A DNA stretch of 64,000 bases, taken from positions 1-64,000 of the forward strand of contig CAIWAD010000256.1 in NCBI GenBank assembly GCA_903910645.1, in the 5' to 3' direction. Every line of letters begins with the position of its first letter. Position 1 is the first letter of the stretch. Both the position numbers and the translations under genes were made by a program. Source of the DNA: an uncultured bacterium (GTDB lineage Bacteria; CAIWAD01). This document shows, piece after piece, positions 48,270-57,662 of the stretch. The notes beneath the pieces are model-generated. The model did not search any database and was not told the DNA's origin. It was given only the letters and a program-made list of their open reading frames with translations.

Positions 48270-48302
48270 AAAACGGGCCGGCACTTTCCGTGCCGACCCG
48301 TT
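48270..48302 (-). terminator. intrinsic terminator downstream of the beta-helix/FN3 gene
   Basis: Minus strand AACGGGTCGGCACggaaaGTGCCGGCCCGTTTTC: long stem with one mismatch plus U-tract. Confidence 0.75.
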
Positions 48303-48326
48303 CCACAGTCGTGACAGAGTTTGGAA

Positions 48327-51300
48327 TCAGGGTGTGGGAGGCGCGGGAGCGTCCACCTTCCACACCACCACCGGACTCCACGCGCTGGTGGCACCGGCCT
48401 GATCAAGGGCCCGGGCGCGCAGATGAAGGGTCCCGGGCTTCAGCGCCAGGGGCAGGGTGGCGGCGGCGTCCACTTTTTTCGACCACAAGGGCGTGGCGAA
48501 GCGGCCGTCCACCGAGGCCTGGATTTCAACCTGCAGTGTCTGAGGACGGCGATCCGGATCCACCGGCGCCTCCCAGGCAAGGGACTGGTCCCCCGCCACA
48601 TAAGTGCCCGAGACCGGCTGGAGCGCGCCCTTCCACTGTGGCGCATCGTTGCGCATATCCACCACCGCGGGCCAGGCATTGGACCAGGGACCTTCCAGAC
48701 CGTTGGGATCCTTGGCCCTGACCCTCATCCACACATCCCCGTTCTCCGGCAAGGAGGCCAGCTGTCCCACGGGCATGCGCAAGGCGCTGCCGGACTGGGC
48801 GCCGCCTCCCTGGAAGGTCCGGTTGGGCGCCCACTGCAGCTCATAGACCAATTTGTCCGCCGGATTGGGATCCGTGGCGGCCGTCCAGGCAATGGCGTCC
48901 GCCGCGCCCAGGAGCAGGCCTTCGCGCCCGTTTATGGCGCAGGAACCCGGGCGGCTGTCCACCGTGAAGGCCAGGGGCGTGGATGCGCTCTCAAGGCCCG
49001 TCTCGTCCACGGCCTTCACCTGCAGACGCAGTTCCTCGCCATTGGGCAGCTTGCGCGCCAGGCGCAAACGGGTCTGCGTGCTCTCCTGGGTGTCCAGCAG
49101 CTTGCCCTTGGCGTCGCCAAGAGTCAGCACATAGTGGATTCGGGCATCAGGATCCGCATCCGTGGATGCCGTCCACGCCACATCCACGCCAGTCAGATCC
49201 ACCAAGGTCCTGCCCATGGCAGGCTCGCGCAGCTGGGGCGCGCTGGGGGCCTCGTCCTGAGTGTTCACGGTCAGCTGAATGGATTTGCTCCACGCGCTGG
49301 CGGCTCCCTGGCGATCCACCGCCCGCAGGCGCAGATGCCAGGTGGCGTTGTCCCCCAGGCCCACATCCGCCACCACCACGGCGCCCGCGGCCAGCATGAC
49401 ACTTTGGGCGCCGGTGAAGGCGGCGGTGGATGCCACCTGCAGCTCGTGCCGCACAGTGGCGGGCGGATCGCTGTGATCCCTGTCCTTGCCAGGCGTGAAG
49501 CCCAGGCGGGGCTTGGCGTCGCGCACCAGTTTGCCCGCCGGCACATCCGCCGCGAAGCTTGGCGCGGCGGGAGCGTCGTTGGCCTTGTTGAACCAGAAGC
49601 TGCCCTGGGCGGATTCCGCCTCCAGAGTGTGGGGATCCACCGCCACCACCTTCCAGCGCAGTTCCTGATCCTCCGGCAACAGGGCGGCGCCCGTGAGCTT
49701 GCCCACGACGGCCTGCAAGGTGGATACAGTCTGGCTGGCCAGTGTGGCGCCCTTGGCATCCATTACCACCACGCGATAGGACAGGCGATCCGCAGGATCC
49801 GGATCCGTGGCCGCCTCCCAGGACAAGACACCACCCAGGCCCAGCTCCTCCTCCGTGGCCTTCAGCAAAGGCGCCACCGGATGGCTGTCCACAGTGATGC
49901 GGCGTGGCGCCAGCGCCTGCTCGCGTCCGGTCTCGTCCTTCACCGACAAATGCAGCAGGTAATCCTCACGGCTGCTTAGCACGGCCCTGGCCGTGGTGCG
50001 CGTCTCCGCCGTGCGTCCCTGGGCCAGGATCCTGCCAGGCTCCCTGGCGGGGCTGATGCGCCAGCCATAGTCCAGGCGCGCGTTCCAGTCGGGATCCGTG
50101 GCCGCCATCCAGGCCAGCTCCACGCGGTCCAGCGCACTTTGGCGCGCGGCCTCCGCCGGACTTTCCCAGGCCAAGCCACGGGGATCCTCGTCCTGGCGGT
50201 TCAGAATGAATGCGCGCGGCGCAGTCCATCCACTTGCGGCACCGCCGTTGTCCATGCATTGCACACGCCAGTACCAGCGCTGGTTGTCCGTTACCCGGGC
50301 ACCCACCACCAGGTTGCCCGCTCCCGTCACCTTCTCCTCCACCACATCGCCCTTGAAGTCCGCGTCGCGGCAGAGCTGCACCGTATAGGCCAGACTGGCC
50401 GGAGGATCGCTGTGATCCCCGTCCGTGGATGTCTGCCACGCGAGCTGGGGTGTGTCACGCAACAAGGCGCCGTCAGCCGGACTTTGGAGTTGGGGCAGGG
50501 TTGGCTGGGCGTTGATGCGGTTCATCCAGAAGGCGGCGGGCGGCGACCACGCGGACGCGGCGCCGTGGTTGTCCACCGCGCGCAGGCGCCAGCTGTGGGC
50601 CTTGTCCTCCGCAATGAGGCGGCTCTCCGGCATGGCATCCATGCCCATGGCGGCCAGCTCGTCCTTCCCGAGCCCGGCAAGGGTGAACAGCGCCCTGGTG
50701 GCATCACTGGCCGCAAAGACCTGCACTTCGTAGCTGAGGCGATCCTGCGTCCAGGGATCCACCGCAGGGGTGAAGCGCAGCAGCTGCCCGGCCAGCCATT
50801 CCTCATCCTGGGTGGGGAAAAGTGGCAGTGGCGTGCTGGGCGTGGTGTCAGGCTCCAGGCGCGCCACGCGGCGGGCGCGAGTGACGCGGCCGCTGTTGTC
50901 CGTGGCATCCACCGTCCACCACAAGGGCTGGCGGTTCACCAGTTCATCCTTCAGGCGATGGCTGGTGCCGGCCAGGTTCTCCACCCGCCGGGCTCCTTGC
51001 AGATCCTCGCGGGTAGCAATGATCAAGGTGTAGGTCACACTGGAGAGGGGATCCGGATCCGGCGCACCCTGCCAGGTGAAGTCCGGCTGCAGATCGGCTA
51101 TGCCGCCCGCCGGCGAAACCAGGTCGAAGGGAATGGGAGCCTGCTCCACACTGTTCACATGGAAGCGTCGCGCCACACTCCAGGCGCTGGCCTCGAAACC
51201 GTCATGGACCCGCAGGCGCCACCACCAGTTGCCGTTGTCTGCCAGATCCAGGGGCAGGGTCCAGCTGGCCTCCCGCCAGGCGGGGCCGCTGGTGGCCACC

Positions 51301-53234
51301 ACGCGCTGGAAGAATTCATCCTCCGCCACCTGGAACTCGTATCCCACCGCATCCCCTTCCAGATCCACCACGCTTCGCGCTTTCAGCACGGGTCGCACCA
51401 CGGCCAGGATTTGGTCGTGGGTGGGCTCCAGCAATTCAGGCAAGGGGGGAATGGAGTTCTGGCGAAGCGTGTTCAAGGGTCCGTCCGTGCGCACCATGAA
51501 GCGGCGCCATTCGCTCCACGCGCCACCGCCCTGGCCGCGCAGACGCAGGAAGTAGCGCTGTCCGTCCTTCAGCGCAGGGCCTTCATAGGTCAACACGGTG
51601 GAAGCCTGGCTCATGGCCTTGGCACCGCTGTCCCACATGTCCGTTTTGGTGAAAGTGCTGTCCGTGGCCACTTGCAGCTGCCAGGCCTCCTGGGCGTCGC
51701 CCAGCAGACTGAAGTAGCTCCAGCCCAGACGCGGAGCATCCGCCAGGGCGTGGGTGGGATCCGTGTCGGACAACAGCGCCAGGCTGTGCACCACCGGTCG
51801 CGCCTCATCCACCCGGTAGACCTGGCGGATCTCGGCATTGGCCGTGGAACGCAGCAGCACATGCTCGCCCACGCGCACATCCAGGCGCGGCATGTCCTCT
51901 TCGTCACGGTTGATGGCCAGCCGGGCGCGGAAAATGCCCGTGGCCTTGCCCGTTTCCGTGAAAATGAGCGTGGCCTGGAAATCGGGGCGCTCCAGGATGC
52001 GCAGCTCGGCGCCCGTTTGATCCACGGCGTACTTGTTGCGGTCCACGGCACGGATCTGTACCCGGGACAGGGCCTGATCGCAGAGGTCGAAGGCCAGCGT
52101 GTCCGCCCAGTCGCGATCCGCCATCACGTGCAGACTGAGGATCTCCACCGGCTGGGTAAGCAGATTGGCCACCGGACGATCCCGCCAGGGATCCAGGGTG
52201 AAGCCGCGATCCTGGCCACGGCCGCGCTGCTGCACCTTGCCCTGGATCTGGAACTCCTCCGTGACGCCCCACCAATTGCCGGACAAATCCACATCGCGGC
52301 CAAGGTTGAACCCAAACACTTCCACGCCACCCGACAAAAGGCTGTTGCCACGGATCTCCGGCTGGCAATCCGCCTGCAGGGCGATGCCCGTGCTGCGGTC
52401 CTCCGCGCTGGACTCGTAGATGGCGTTGTCCAGGATCTTGGGGGAGGATGAACTCAAATAGATGGCCCCGCCCCAGTTCTGGGCGCTGTTGTCGATGAAG
52501 GCGTTCTCCTGCACCAGCGGATTGGACACGGAGATGTACAAGCCGCCGCCATGGCGGGCGGACTGGTTCAGCACAAAGAAATTGCGGCTGATGATGGCGT
52601 CGCTGTAGAAGAAGCAGTGCACGGCGCCGCCGTCGTCCAGCAGGGAGGCGTTGCTCTCGAAAGTGCAGCCCTCCACCAGGGGCGTGGCGAAGTTGTAGAT
52701 GACCAGGGCGCCGCCCCGGTCCGCCTGGTTGTCGGTGAACAGGCAGTCCCGCACAATGGGCGCGCTGCCATTCAAGTAGAGGGCGCCGCCATCGTACTGG
52801 TCGTCCGCCACGGCGCCGCCCCCGCTGATCTCGCAACCAATGAGGCGGCTGCCGCCGGAAGCCGGGATGAACACGCGGCTGCCGTCGTAGCAGGGCAGAT
52901 CCTTGTCACCCAGGATCTTGATGTTGCCCCAACGCTGGCCTTCCGTGGCGGGCTGGAAGCGCACGGGCGCTTTCTTCTCCCCCAGGGCGTGCACTTCACC
53001 TTGCACCACCAGGCAGGCCTTGGGACCCATCTCCACAAGCACGCCCGCCTCGATGGTCAGGCTGCTTCCCTTGGGTATGGTCACGGTGGAGGAAAGACGC
53101 AAGGGCGAGTCCCCTGCCTTCACCACGCGTGATCCGGTGATGGTGCCCGACAGTTCCAGCGCCCGGGCAGGGCCGACCACGCCACATAGACCAAGCCCCA
53201 GGCCAAGCCACAACGCCATGTGTTTCATCATCAT
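48327..53234 (-). CDS. very large secreted protein: right-handed beta-helix repeats plus about ten FN3-like modules
   Basis: Signal peptide MMMKHMALWLGLGLGLCGVVGPARA; beta-helix region (GGALYLNGSAPIVRDCLFTDNQADRGGALVIYN...); recurring (A/T)xTDPDPxxxLxYxLQ modules ending W..R..A.D..G..S.WS. Confidence 0.8.
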   Translation of the reverse strand: MMMKHMALWLGLGLGLCGVVGPARALELSGTITGSRVVKAGDSPLRLSSTVTIPKGSSLTIEAGVLVEMGPKACLVVQGEVHALGEKKAPVRFQPATEGQRWGNIKILGDKDLPCYDGSRVFIPASGGSRLIGCEISGGGAVADDQYDGGALYLNGSAPIVRDCLFTDNQADRGGALVIYNFATPLVEGCTFESNASLLDDGGAVHCFFYSDAIISRNFFVLNQSARHGGGLYISVSNPLVQENAFIDNSAQNWGGAIYLSSSSPKILDNAIYESSAEDRSTGIALQADCQPEIRGNSLLSGGVEVFGFNLGRDVDLSGNWWGVTEEFQIQGKVQQRGRGQDRGFTLDPWRDRPVANLLTQPVEILSLHVMADRDWADTLAFDLCDQALSRVQIRAVDRNKYAVDQTGAELRILERPDFQATLIFTETGKATGIFRARLAINRDEEDMPRLDVRVGEHVLLRSTANAEIRQVYRVDEARPVVHSLALLSDTDPTHALADAPRLGWSYFSLLGDAQEAWQLQVATDSTFTKTDMWDSGAKAMSQASTVLTYEGPALKDGQRYFLRLRGQGGGAWSEWRRFMVRTDGPLNTLRQNSIPPLPELLEPTHDQILAVVRPVLKARSVVDLEGDAVGYEFQVAEDEFFQRVVATSGPAWREASWTLPLDLADNGNWWWRLRVHDGFEASAWSVARRFHVNSVEQAPIPFDLVSPAGGIADLQPDFTWQGAPDPDPLSSVTYTLIIATREDLQGARRVENLAGTSHRLKDELVNRQPLWWTVDATDNSGRVTRARRVARLEPDTTPSTPLPLFPTQDEEWLAGQLLRFTPAVDPWTQDRLSYEVQVFAASDATRALFTLAGLGKDELAAMGMDAMPESRLIAEDKAHSWRLRAVDNHGAASAWSPPAAFWMNRINAQPTLPQLQSPADGALLRDTPQLAWQTSTDGDHSDPPASLAYTVQLCRDADFKGDVVEEKVTGAGNLVVGARVTDNQRWYWRVQCMDNGGAASGWTAPRAFILNRQDEDPRGLAWESPAEAARQSALDRVELAWMAATDPDWNARLDYGWRISPAREPGRILAQGRTAETRTTARAVLSSREDYLLHLSVKDETGREQALAPRRITVDSHPVAPLLKATEEELGLGGVLSWEAATDPDPADRLSYRVVVMDAKGATLASQTVSTLQAVVGKLTGAALLPEDQELRWKVVAVDPHTLEAESAQGSFWFNKANDAPAAPSFAADVPAGKLVRDAKPRLGFTPGKDRDHSDPPATVRHELQVASTAAFTGAQSVMLAAGAVVVADVGLGDNATWHLRLRAVDRQGAASAWSKSIQLTVNTQDEAPSAPQLREPAMGRTLVDLTGVDVAWTASTDADPDARIHYVLTLGDAKGKLLDTQESTQTRLRLARKLPNGEELRLQVKAVDETGLESASTPLAFTVDSRPGSCAINGREGLLLGAADAIAWTAATDPNPADKLVYELQWAPNRTFQGGGAQSGSALRMPVGQLASLPENGDVWMRVRAKDPNGLEGPWSNAWPAVVDMRNDAPQWKGALQPVSGTYVAGDQSLAWEAPVDPDRRPQTLQVEIQASVDGRFATPLWSKKVDAAATLPLALKPGTLHLRARALDQAGATSAWSPVVVWKVDAPAPPTP

Positions 53235-53265
53235 CCCCTCTTCCCCGGCCGGGCGGCCGGGTTGC

Positions 53266-56004
53266 TCAGCGCAGCAACAGCAAACGCGCCACCTCCCGAT
53301 GGCCGTTCTGCTCCACCGCCAGAAGATACAGTCCACTTGGGTAGCCTGTAAGATCCAGCTGCTCTTCATGGCGCCCCGCCGGCAGATGGGCCCGCTGGCC
53401 ATCCACAACCCGGCGCCCCAACAAATCGGTCACGGACCAACGCAGGACACCCGCCTGCTGGAGCAGCACGCTCCAATGAGTGGATGGGTTGAAGGGATTG
53501 GGCCAGGTGCGCAGGTCCAGGGTGAAGTCCCCGGGCCCCTTGCCAGGCGTCAAGCCCACATCCTGCCAGGCCAGAGCCCCCTCATCCGCTGCGATCACCA
53601 GCTGGTCCACGGAGTTTCCCGCCACCAGCACAAAGGCCACTTCGCGCATGGCGCCGGGTGGCAGGTTCAGCGCCTGGGCACCCATCAGACACTGCCAGTC
53701 GTTGGGTGTGGCGGCCTGCACTTGTTGAAAGCCGGCGGCCAGCCATTGGGCAAGCTCAGCATCCTCCAGGCCTGCGCCACCGCTCCATTCACTCCAGCGA
53801 CAGAGCCGGAAGGAGGCGGGAGCCTCGGAGACCATGCGCAAGCCCACACAGGGTCCCGTGCCCTGGCTTTGCCATCCCGTGCCCGTGGCCGCGTTCCAGC
53901 CTCCCGTATCATCCCCCCAACTGCCACCCACATCCAGATCCAGCCACAGGCCGGGCCTCAGGGCGGAAAGCACCTGCCCACCCGTATTGCGCAATTGAAA
54001 TCGCAGGAGCAGCCAGTCCTCGCCCACGCGACTCAAGCCCATTTGCCGCACGCGCAGACCGGGAAAGCCCTCCGCGCCAAACTCCGCCTCCGTGTGCAGG
54101 CCCTGGGCATCCTCCCAGCGACGGATCTCTCCTCCAGGATAGACCTCCAGCTCCGAGGGCTGTCCTCCCAGATAACTGACGGCATGGGCCACCTGTCCCT
54201 GGGATTCCACCAGCAGGCTGCCGGTGTAGAGGTGGCTGGTGGATCCCGGGGGCCAGCGCAGGCCATTGCCCACGCCTTCATTTGCTTCGAAATCCCAATA
54301 GCCCTGCACGCCGTGGCTGCCCAGGCTCAGCTGCAGCTGACCGTTGTCGTGGTCGGCGAAGGTGGGAGCAACGGAGATGAGCAAATCCACGCTTTGGCTG
54401 AAGGAGGCGGTGGCGCTGAAGGTCACGCGCAGGCGCACCTGGCTGCCCGGCTCCAGCCCAGCGGACAGGGCAATGGAGAAACCATCGGCGGGAAAGGCGC
54501 TTTGACCTTCACCCAGGCTGCCATAGACAATGCTTCCATCCTGCACCTGAGCCTCTCCTCCGGGCACCACGCACTGGGCCGACAGCGCCGTGAAGGAGCC
54601 CAGCAGGGCTTCCACACCCAGGCGTACCTGCAGGTTCTCACCGGGTTCGGCAATGCCGTCCCCATCGGCGTCCTGCACCAGCAGCTGGGTTTCCTGCAGG
54701 GCGCGGGGATTCTGGGTCACCAGATTGAGGGCATTCACGCGACCACTGCCCAGCTTGCCCACCAGTCCTGGGTTCTGGGCGTCAATGGACACACAGGCGG
54801 CCCTTAGACGCTCGCGCAGACGGTCTCCATCCTCCGTTGGATGCTGGCTGGAAGCCAGGGCCGCCAGACTGGCAACCAGCGGCGTGGCCATGCTGGTGCC
54901 GGACTTGGTGCCATAGCTGTTGCCCATCACGGTGGAGAGGATGTCCTGTCCCGGTGCGCAGCAATCCACCCACCAACCCACCTGGCTGCCCGGCATGCGC
55001 TGGTCCTGGGGAGTGGTGGCAGCCACCGCCAGCACGCCTTCGTAGGCGGCGGGGTAGTGGGGCATCTCGGTGCCGTTGTTGCCGGCGCTGGCCACCACCA
55101 GACAACCCAGATTGCGCGCCGCCTGCACCACCTCGTGTTCATAGTTGGACCAGGCGTCACCGCCCCAGGAGCAACTGATGACGCGGGCTCCCTGCACGGC
55201 GGCATACCAGAGGCCTTCCACGCCACGGCTGATGCTGCTTTGGTGTCCGGCCCTCACGGGCATCAGGGCCACGCGCCAGGCGGCACAGGCCACGCCCGCG
55301 CCGTTGTCTGTCAGGCAGGCCGCCGTGCCGGCGGTGTGGGTGCCGTGGCTTAGGTCCCCGGCAAGGGCGGAAGGGTCCCCGTCGTTGTCCAGCAGATCCG
55401 CACCGTGGATGTCGTCCACCAGACCATTGGCGTCATCGTCCAAGCCATTGGGCAAGGCGCCCTCTCCGGGGTTCTGCCAAAGCGCTCCCGCCAAATCCAC
55501 ATGCTGAAGCTCCGCGCCAGTGTCCACCACCGCCAGCACCACTTCGCCCTGCCCCTGGTGCAGATCCCAGGCCTGGGGCGCCTGGATGAGCGGCAAAGCC
55601 CACAGTTCAGCGAAGCGGCTGTCGTTGGGAAGCACATCTGTGCGGCGCAGGGCTTCCTCCTCCACCCAGACAAGATCCTGGGTGGCCAGGACGCGCCGGG
55701 CCTGCTCCATGGAGCTTCCTGGCTCCAGCACCAGACGCAGGATGCGACGCAGTGCCTCTGGCGTCTGTTCCCTGCAGGGCAGGGCGCATTCCAGCCGACT
55801 CCCCAAGGGAAGTCCGGCAGGCAAGTCCTTCAGCCACTCCTCTGCCTGGACAAGGCTGGAGCACTTCAGAATCAGATGACGGGATGGGGTGTCCGCATGG
55901 AGGGGCGAAAAAGGCAAAAGCGCCAGGGAAGCCGCCATGATCCGGCCAGCGCAGATGCTGAGGCGTGATCCCATGGCTTTCTCCCGGTGCCGGGTCCGCT
56001 TCAT
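53266..56004 (-). CDS. subtilisin-like serine protease (S8), secreted, with T9SS type A sorting domain
   Basis: VVDTGAELQHVDL, DLSHGTHTAGTAA, SGTSMATPLVASLAAL catalytic motifs; C-terminus WPNPFNPSTHWSVLL...GLYLLAVEQNGHREVARLLLLR. Confidence 0.9.
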   Translation of the reverse strand: MKRTRHREKAMGSRLSICAGRIMAASLALLPFSPLHADTPSRHLILKCSSLVQAEEWLKDLPAGLPLGSRLECALPCREQTPEALRRILRLVLEPGSSMEQARRVLATQDLVWVEEEALRRTDVLPNDSRFAELWALPLIQAPQAWDLHQGQGEVVLAVVDTGAELQHVDLAGALWQNPGEGALPNGLDDDANGLVDDIHGADLLDNDGDPSALAGDLSHGTHTAGTAACLTDNGAGVACAAWRVALMPVRAGHQSSISRGVEGLWYAAVQGARVISCSWGGDAWSNYEHEVVQAARNLGCLVVASAGNNGTEMPHYPAAYEGVLAVAATTPQDQRMPGSQVGWWVDCCAPGQDILSTVMGNSYGTKSGTSMATPLVASLAALASSQHPTEDGDRLRERLRAACVSIDAQNPGLVGKLGSGRVNALNLVTQNPRALQETQLLVQDADGDGIAEPGENLQVRLGVEALLGSFTALSAQCVVPGGEAQVQDGSIVYGSLGEGQSAFPADGFSIALSAGLEPGSQVRLRVTFSATASFSQSVDLLISVAPTFADHDNGQLQLSLGSHGVQGYWDFEANEGVGNGLRWPPGSTSHLYTGSLLVESQGQVAHAVSYLGGQPSELEVYPGGEIRRWEDAQGLHTEAEFGAEGFPGLRVRQMGLSRVGEDWLLLRFQLRNTGGQVLSALRPGLWLDLDVGGSWGDDTGGWNAATGTGWQSQGTGPCVGLRMVSEAPASFRLCRWSEWSGGAGLEDAELAQWLAAGFQQVQAATPNDWQCLMGAQALNLPPGAMREVAFVLVAGNSVDQLVIAADEGALAWQDVGLTPGKGPGDFTLDLRTWPNPFNPSTHWSVLLQQAGVLRWSVTDLLGRRVVDGQRAHLPAGRHEEQLDLTGYPSGLYLLAVEQNGHREVARLLLLR

Positions 56005-56522
56005 TCCGCGTTGGATCGCGGAAAGAGCAGGGTCTTCAGGGCCGCGAGCAGTTCCTCACGGGTGGCCTGGGAAATGCGCCGCCCTCCCATGGGCATGCCG
56101 GGCTGGCGCCGGGCCATGGCACGCAGGACGCGCACCGGCAGGGCCTCCAGCGCCTGTTCGGAGGCGGGATGGGCCAAAGCCTCAGGAGGAAGGGAATCCA
56201 CGGGCGTTTGCCCATCCGGCTCCAGGGCAGGACTCCAGCTGTCACGGGAAAGGCCCATGGCCAACTGGGCAATGCCCTCCGCCGGACGCGGAATGAGCAG
56301 CACGCCGGCCACTCTTCCCACCCGTTCGGCAGCGCGCGCACCCGCATCAAGGGCCGCCTTCACCGCCGCCGTCTCCCCCTCCACGCAAATGGTGATGAGG
56401 GCGGGATTGGTGATCTGACGCGCCAAAAGCCGCACTCGGGCGGCTTTCAGCATGGCGTCGCAGGCTTCAATGGCGGCCACCAGACCGCGGGTCTCCACGA
56501 AGCCAAGGGCCTCATCGCTCAT
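56001..56522 (-). CDS. BMC-domain microcompartment shell protein with C-terminal extension
   Basis: EALGFVETRGLVAAIEACDAMLKAARVRLLARQITNPALITICVEGETAAVKAALDAGARAAE = BMC fold; about 80-aa C-terminal extension. ATGA overlap with the protease start. Confidence 0.87.
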   Translation of the reverse strand: MSDEALGFVETRGLVAAIEACDAMLKAARVRLLARQITNPALITICVEGETAAVKAALDAGARAAERVGRVAGVLLIPRPAEGIAQLAMGLSRDSWSPALEPDGQTPVDSLPPEALAHPASEQALEALPVRVLRAMARRQPGMPMGGRRISQATREELLAALKTLLFPRSNAE

Positions 56523-56573
56523 GGGGGCTCCACACAAAGGCCTCCTCCGTGGGAGGAGGCCCCTGTTTCTGGA

Positions 56574-56852
56574 TTAGCCGCGCTTGGGCAGAATGAGTTC
56601 CACTTCAGCGTGGGGACGCGGAATGACATGCACGGAGACGACTTCGCCAACCTTTTCCGCCGCCGTGGCGCCGGCATCGGTGGCGGCCTTCACGGCGCCC
56701 ACATCTCCACGCACCATGACTGTCACATAGCCGCCGCCCACTTGCTCGCGGCCGATGAGCTCAACCTTCGCGGCTTTCACCATGGCGTCCGCCGCCTCGA
56801 TGGCGCCCACCAGACCCTTGGTCTCAACCATTCCCAGGGCTTCCAAAGACAT
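56574..56852 (-). CDS. BMC-domain hexameric shell protein (PduA/EutM/CcmK-like)
   Basis: [81 protein letters not shown] canonical BMC-H. Confidence 0.95.
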   Translation of the reverse strand: MSLEALGMVETKGLVGAIEAADAMVKAAKVELIGREQVGGGYVTVMVRGDVGAVKAATDAGATAAEKVGEVVSVHVIPRPHAEVELILPKRG

Positions 56853-56984
56853 GCCAAATCCTCCCGTCGTGTTGTGCCGCCGGCCCTTGTTGCAAGGCCT
56901 GCGGGCGGCGTGGGTGAAAAGTAGGAATTGCCCTTGCCCTTTGGGAAGGGGCCGGGCAGCTTTTCGGAGGCCCTGTTGGCGATT

Positions 56985-57662
56985 TCAGGCGCCGGACAGG
57001 GTCCAGCCCTCCTTGCCCAACAGGGGGACAAACGCGCAGGGCGCCACTGTCCTTCCACGGAACGTGCTGTCGGAAAGGCGGTCGATGATCTTCAATTCCT
57101 GTTCCCGACGGTCCCCCACCGGCAGCACCAAACGCCCTCCCAGAGCCAGTTGGCGCACCAGGGAATCCGGCACGGCAGGCGCCCCGGCGGTGACGATGAT
57201 GCGGTCGAAGGGCTTTTCGGAACCCCAGCCGATGCTGCCGTCCCCTCGCCGACTGACAATGTTGCCCAATCCCAGCTCGTCGAAAATGCGGCGGGCGCGG
57301 GCCAGCAGCTCGCTATGCCGTTCAATGGTGAAGACTCGTTCACACAGCATGGAGAGCAGGGCGGCCTGGTAGCCGGAGCCCGTGCCCACCTCCAGCACCT
57401 TTTCATCTCCCTGCAGCTCCAGCGCCTCCGTCATGAGGGCCACGATGTAGGGCTGGCTGATGGTCTGGCCCTGGCCAATGGGCAGAGCCCTGTCCTCATA
57501 AGCGCGGCTCATCATGGGCCCATCCACGAAGCGGTGCCGCTCCAGTTTGCCCATGGCGGCCAGCACGCGCTCATCATGGATGCCCCGACCCTTCAAATGG
57601 CGTTCCACCATGTCGCGGCGGGCTTCTTCCAGATGCTCACTCACCGGTCTTGCTTCCTTCAA
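56985..57662 (-). CDS. pcm: protein-L-isoaspartate O-methyltransferase
   Basis: DRALPIGQGQTISQPYIVALMTEAL; VLEVGTGSGYQAALLS; GRLVLPVG. Confidence 0.93.
   Translation of the reverse strand: MKEARPVSEHLEEARRDMVERHLKGRGIHDERVLAAMGKLERHRFVDGPMMSRAYEDRALPIGQGQTISQPYIVALMTEALELQGDEKVLEVGTGSGYQAALLSMLCERVFTIERHSELLARARRIFDELGLGNIVSRRGDGSIGWGSEKPFDRIIVTAGAPAVPDSLVRQLALGGRLVLPVGDRREQELKIIDRLSDSTFRGRTVAPCAFVPLLGKEGWTLSGA

Noticed and set aside
48850-51070. Recurring GGATCCGGATCCGTGG-like DNA words, considered as tandem repeat or mobile element
   Set aside because: They coincide with the TDPDP motif codons of the FN3-like protein modules, so they are protein-level repeats.
50139-52451. 770-aa plus-strand ORF opposite the beta-helix/FN3 gene
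   Set aside because: Shadow ORF caused by codon bias; translation lacks a coherent fold and the minus-strand protein is modular and secreted.
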